Positions 61,431 through 64,000 of a DNA stretch of 64,000 bases are shown here, one piece after another. The stretch's first letter is position 1. Each line of letters begins with the position of its first letter. The notes beneath the pieces were generated by a model. It was given only the letters and a program-made list of their open reading frames with translations, did not search any database and was not told the origin of the DNA. Origin of the DNA: Hetaerina americana (taxonomy: Eukaryota; Arthropoda; Insecta; Odonata; Calopterygidae); assembly GCA_022747635.1 (NCBI GenBank), contig JAKTNV010000652.1:22847-86846 (forward strand). The letters are read 5' to 3'. The translations under genes and the position numbers were made by a program.

Positions 61431-62147
61431 TCCAGAAAGTAACTAACGTTTTGAAATAAAATATGGACATAGTGACATCACAAAGTTTAATCATATAATT
61501 AATCATAAAAGGCACATACTTAGACTATTTTTCTACAAATCTGCTATCCAAATTGAGGCATTTATCATAACGATAGGAAGGCTTTTCATTTCCTTCTGTG
61601 AAGAAATCTGTCGCCTTAAATTTTAACCACTTGTTTACATCATCATTCTGCGTTACTATAAAAGCACTGTGTGACAAGCCACGTCTAGCGAGAGATCCGT
61701 AATCGTAAATTGGATATTTTCACGAATTTTTTCGATGGTTTTCACCGTCAGTTCATCTATCACAAGGCTTGGCCGACCACTTCGGTCCTCGCCATGAGCA
61801 TTGATGTGACCTTTTTTCAAACTGAATGTACCACTGCCTCACTCAGTCTTCACTCATTATTTCGTCTCCGTACACTTCACAAAGTTGCCTTTGAATTGCA
61901 ATTGGCTTGTGGGTTTTGACAGTACAAACCTAAGCACAGATCACGCTTCACAACTTGCGGGATTTTGTGTTGAAATGCACATTTTAACACAGTTCGCAGT
62001 GAGTAAAGTAGAAGAACCACAGTCTACGAACTCTCACACTACGGCAATACTGAATGCAGGGACATTTAGGCACCAAGATTTGAAACTGAAACTCTACTCA
62101 GATCTAACCACCGCCACGCTAGGCCAAAACGTAAGTTACTTTCTGGA
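61431..62147 (-). mobile_element. Internally deleted mariner element M3 with both ends
   Basis: Terminal inverted repeats: TCCAGAAAGTAACTAACGTT at 61431 and, reversed, TCCAGAAAGTAACTTACGTT ending at 62147. They match at 22 of 23 positions, and a TA precedes the left one. The minus strand encodes an N-terminal part with LCEVYGDEIMSED, a stop, VRQWYIQFEKR (helix-turn-helix), then IDELTVKTIEKIRENIQFTI and TDLSLDV. It then jumps to KWLKFKATDFFTEG and YRYDKCLNLDSRFVEK with a stop at 61525-61527. The middle of a normal mariner transposase, including the DD(34)D residues, is missing. Length is 717 bp against about 1.3 kb for a full element. A scrap of a relative lies at 42770-42930. Confidence 0.85.
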
Positions 62148-64000
62148 CTGGTTACGTATTTTGAAATATCCATAACCACGTTGTTCGAAATATCGATATG
62201 AATCCGTGATGAAAAAGGAGGACGCTTAAGGGATCGTCAGGGTGGAGCCTGGGTGGGGTGATATGCATGCGTTCAATCTCGTGCATCTTGTTAAAAAAAG
62301 TCGCCGAAAAATGCTTCCCACTCCCCCGATTTTAACGCTCGGAACTCGGAACGCTTTTGGGCAAAGTTTTGCCCAAAATCAGGCGTAGGGCGCGTTTTAT
62401 AGGCGAACACGCTATCATATAAATTTCTCCAAAGAAGCACATTCTCATAGAACGAGCGCTAAAATCCAATCCCGAATGAGGGGAAGAGAGAGACGTTGGA
62501 GACATTCCGCGATTGCGTTGCATATTCCCCAGACTTTGCGGTCGACACGACCGGTGGCCGCATTAGGCTCACCCTCGCTCAGCAAACATCCCCCCGCCCA
62601 CCGCCTCCCAAACGCGCACGCTCCCCCATATACCACATATACAATGTGCATCACATCTTTTACCTCGCTTCACGACTCTTTTGGGGAAACTTCCGAGTCG
62701 AGGTCTAAAGCCCACTCTTACCACCGAGCAATATTAAAGCCACAGGTGACGCCTCTAAAACTTTTTCTCGCTCACTTTTACGCCTGGAATATAAAGCGGA
62801 GCAAAATCTTCACTATTAAGAAGCAAGATGACTTGTGCCTTCATGCCGGCCATTGGGAAATAATGAGCAGGGATTCCAGCCTTCACAAGAGCAAGCGCGA
62901 TCAATTTCAAGCGGGGGGTGGGGACGTCATCAAGAGCGATCGACCCCTGGATTGGCTTGACTGGACTCTCTCTACTCCCCCTATATTCCCTCTAACCAAA
63001 TAACTTAATGCGCCATTTGCTTTCACGTCTTTAATTTTTACCGTTTAATGTATCTCACCCGGCAGTATTCCCCGCTCACTTTGCCTCCCACACCTCTCTT
63101 TATCGATCTATTCTCCACCATAAAAAGCTCGAGGTGAAACAGGGTAACGCAAATGATTTGACGACGAAAAATATCACGGATTCATGGATCGACAATGTTT
63201 AGACTTCAGAGAACGCCACCCGAGGAGTCAAGGTTTTCCAGAAACCCGATTAGGTACGTATCTTCCACGGAGGGGAAAACAGAGGAAAGCAACGGAAAAA
63301 TGAACGAAAGCTAAGGCAAGAAAATGAGGATTGGCATTATCTAGATCTGATAAATGTCGTCGGCTTGCAGGGCATCAAATAATAATATGACAGAGTGTGT
63401 TAGGTAGCTTTTTGTTAAGGAAAGTTACTGATTTTCAATGAAATTTAAAGGTGATTTAGCATTTCGAATTGGTCAAGGATATATCGCATTTTTTTGAGAG
63501 TTAACCCTGAATTGCGATTTCTATCACTGTGTTAACCATTGACTACGTGAAGGCGAAAAATTTTCTTTCCATTCGGATTATTCGACACATTCTCTCTCTC
63601 TCTTAAAATCTCGCGGTCATTGGAAACTATTTTGGAGTGGGATAGAATTAATCTCTAGGTGCCAACATTGATTTGCTATGATGTTATTTGCTATGATGAA
63701 TGTTATTTCGCCAAATGCGTAATCAGTTTTCTCTGCAATGATACTAAATGTTTGAAGTACTCCAGCGGAGATCTGAACTAATTCGAAATAGCAACATCAC
63801 ATTCCATTCAAATATTTATTTGTTGTTCGCCTCATGATGAGAAGTTTCTACGCTTCAAATTAATTATTGCTATTGTTTTTGTAACGGCTAAGGTAGGTTT
63901 TACATGGAACATACCTATACAACGGTACAGCGTTTATTCCTTTGTCTCTCTTAACAAAAAACAAGCTGTCGCCCGACATAACATTCAACGCCTCTTCATC
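62148..64000. other. Spacer with a GC-rich patch
   Basis: 62440-62960 is GC-richer with overlapping open frames (175 codons at 62476-63003) that have no recognisable domain. A (CT)n run lies at 63591-63603. No gene recognised. Confidence 0.4.

Noticed and set aside
62476..63003. 175-codon frame near the right end
   Set aside because: Low-complexity proline/serine content in a GC-rich patch, no domain, and competing frames on both strands.

Overview
The window looks like gene-poor metazoan nuclear DNA, most likely from an arthropod (probably an insect). The reasons are an AT-rich background, long (TA)n and (ATT)n microsatellites, tRNA-derived SINEs with internal B boxes, decayed non-LTR retrotransposons and several mariner-type DNA transposon relics. 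I found no convincing host protein-coding gene, rRNA gene, functional tRNA gene or CRISPR array. Open frames of 60-217 codons are scattered on both strands, but they lie in GC-rich patches, in microsatellites or inside repeats, and none gave a recognisable host protein domain.

Layout. 1-8 kb: a LINE 3' fragment, then a LINE endonuclease relic (about 4083-5345) split by a 525-bp internally deleted mariner (4433-4957), followed by a second, nearly full-span but heavily mutated LINE ORF2 (about 5580-7700). 8-28 kb: mostly AT-rich spacer with a tRNA-SINE family (called A here: 10575, 19816, 20257, 22060, 27523), a different SINE with a perfect 15-bp target-site duplication (B: 18146-18433), a third SINE (C: 11564, 26746), a LINE tail (15575-16030) and three long inverted repeats (11769, 23607, 27058). 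30-37 kb: GC-rich patches, LINE tails, a cluster of (TA)n arrays, and a perfect palindrome of two 114-bp arms around 4 bases (35414-35645). 37-56 kb: mostly unassigned sequence with a mariner scrap, a TA-centred inverted repeat (44908-45118) fused to SINE C, a LINE tail and a mariner 3' end (52706-52966). 56-64 kb: a 265-bp uninterrupted (ATT)n array, the second copy of the internally deleted mariner (59558-60045), a plus-strand SINE A, and a third internally deleted mariner with both terminal repeats (61431-62147).

Nothing here works as a gene system. What stands out is the structure of the repeats: inverted pairs whose arms each carry a hammerhead-ribozyme-like CTGANGA...GAAAC signature, as in Penelope-like elements and retrozymes; mariner copies that lost the same catalytic block but kept their ends; and (TA)n arrays that repeatedly sit at the centre or edge of inverted repeats. 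All protein-level calls rest on reading translations by eye against remembered family motifs. No database search was run.
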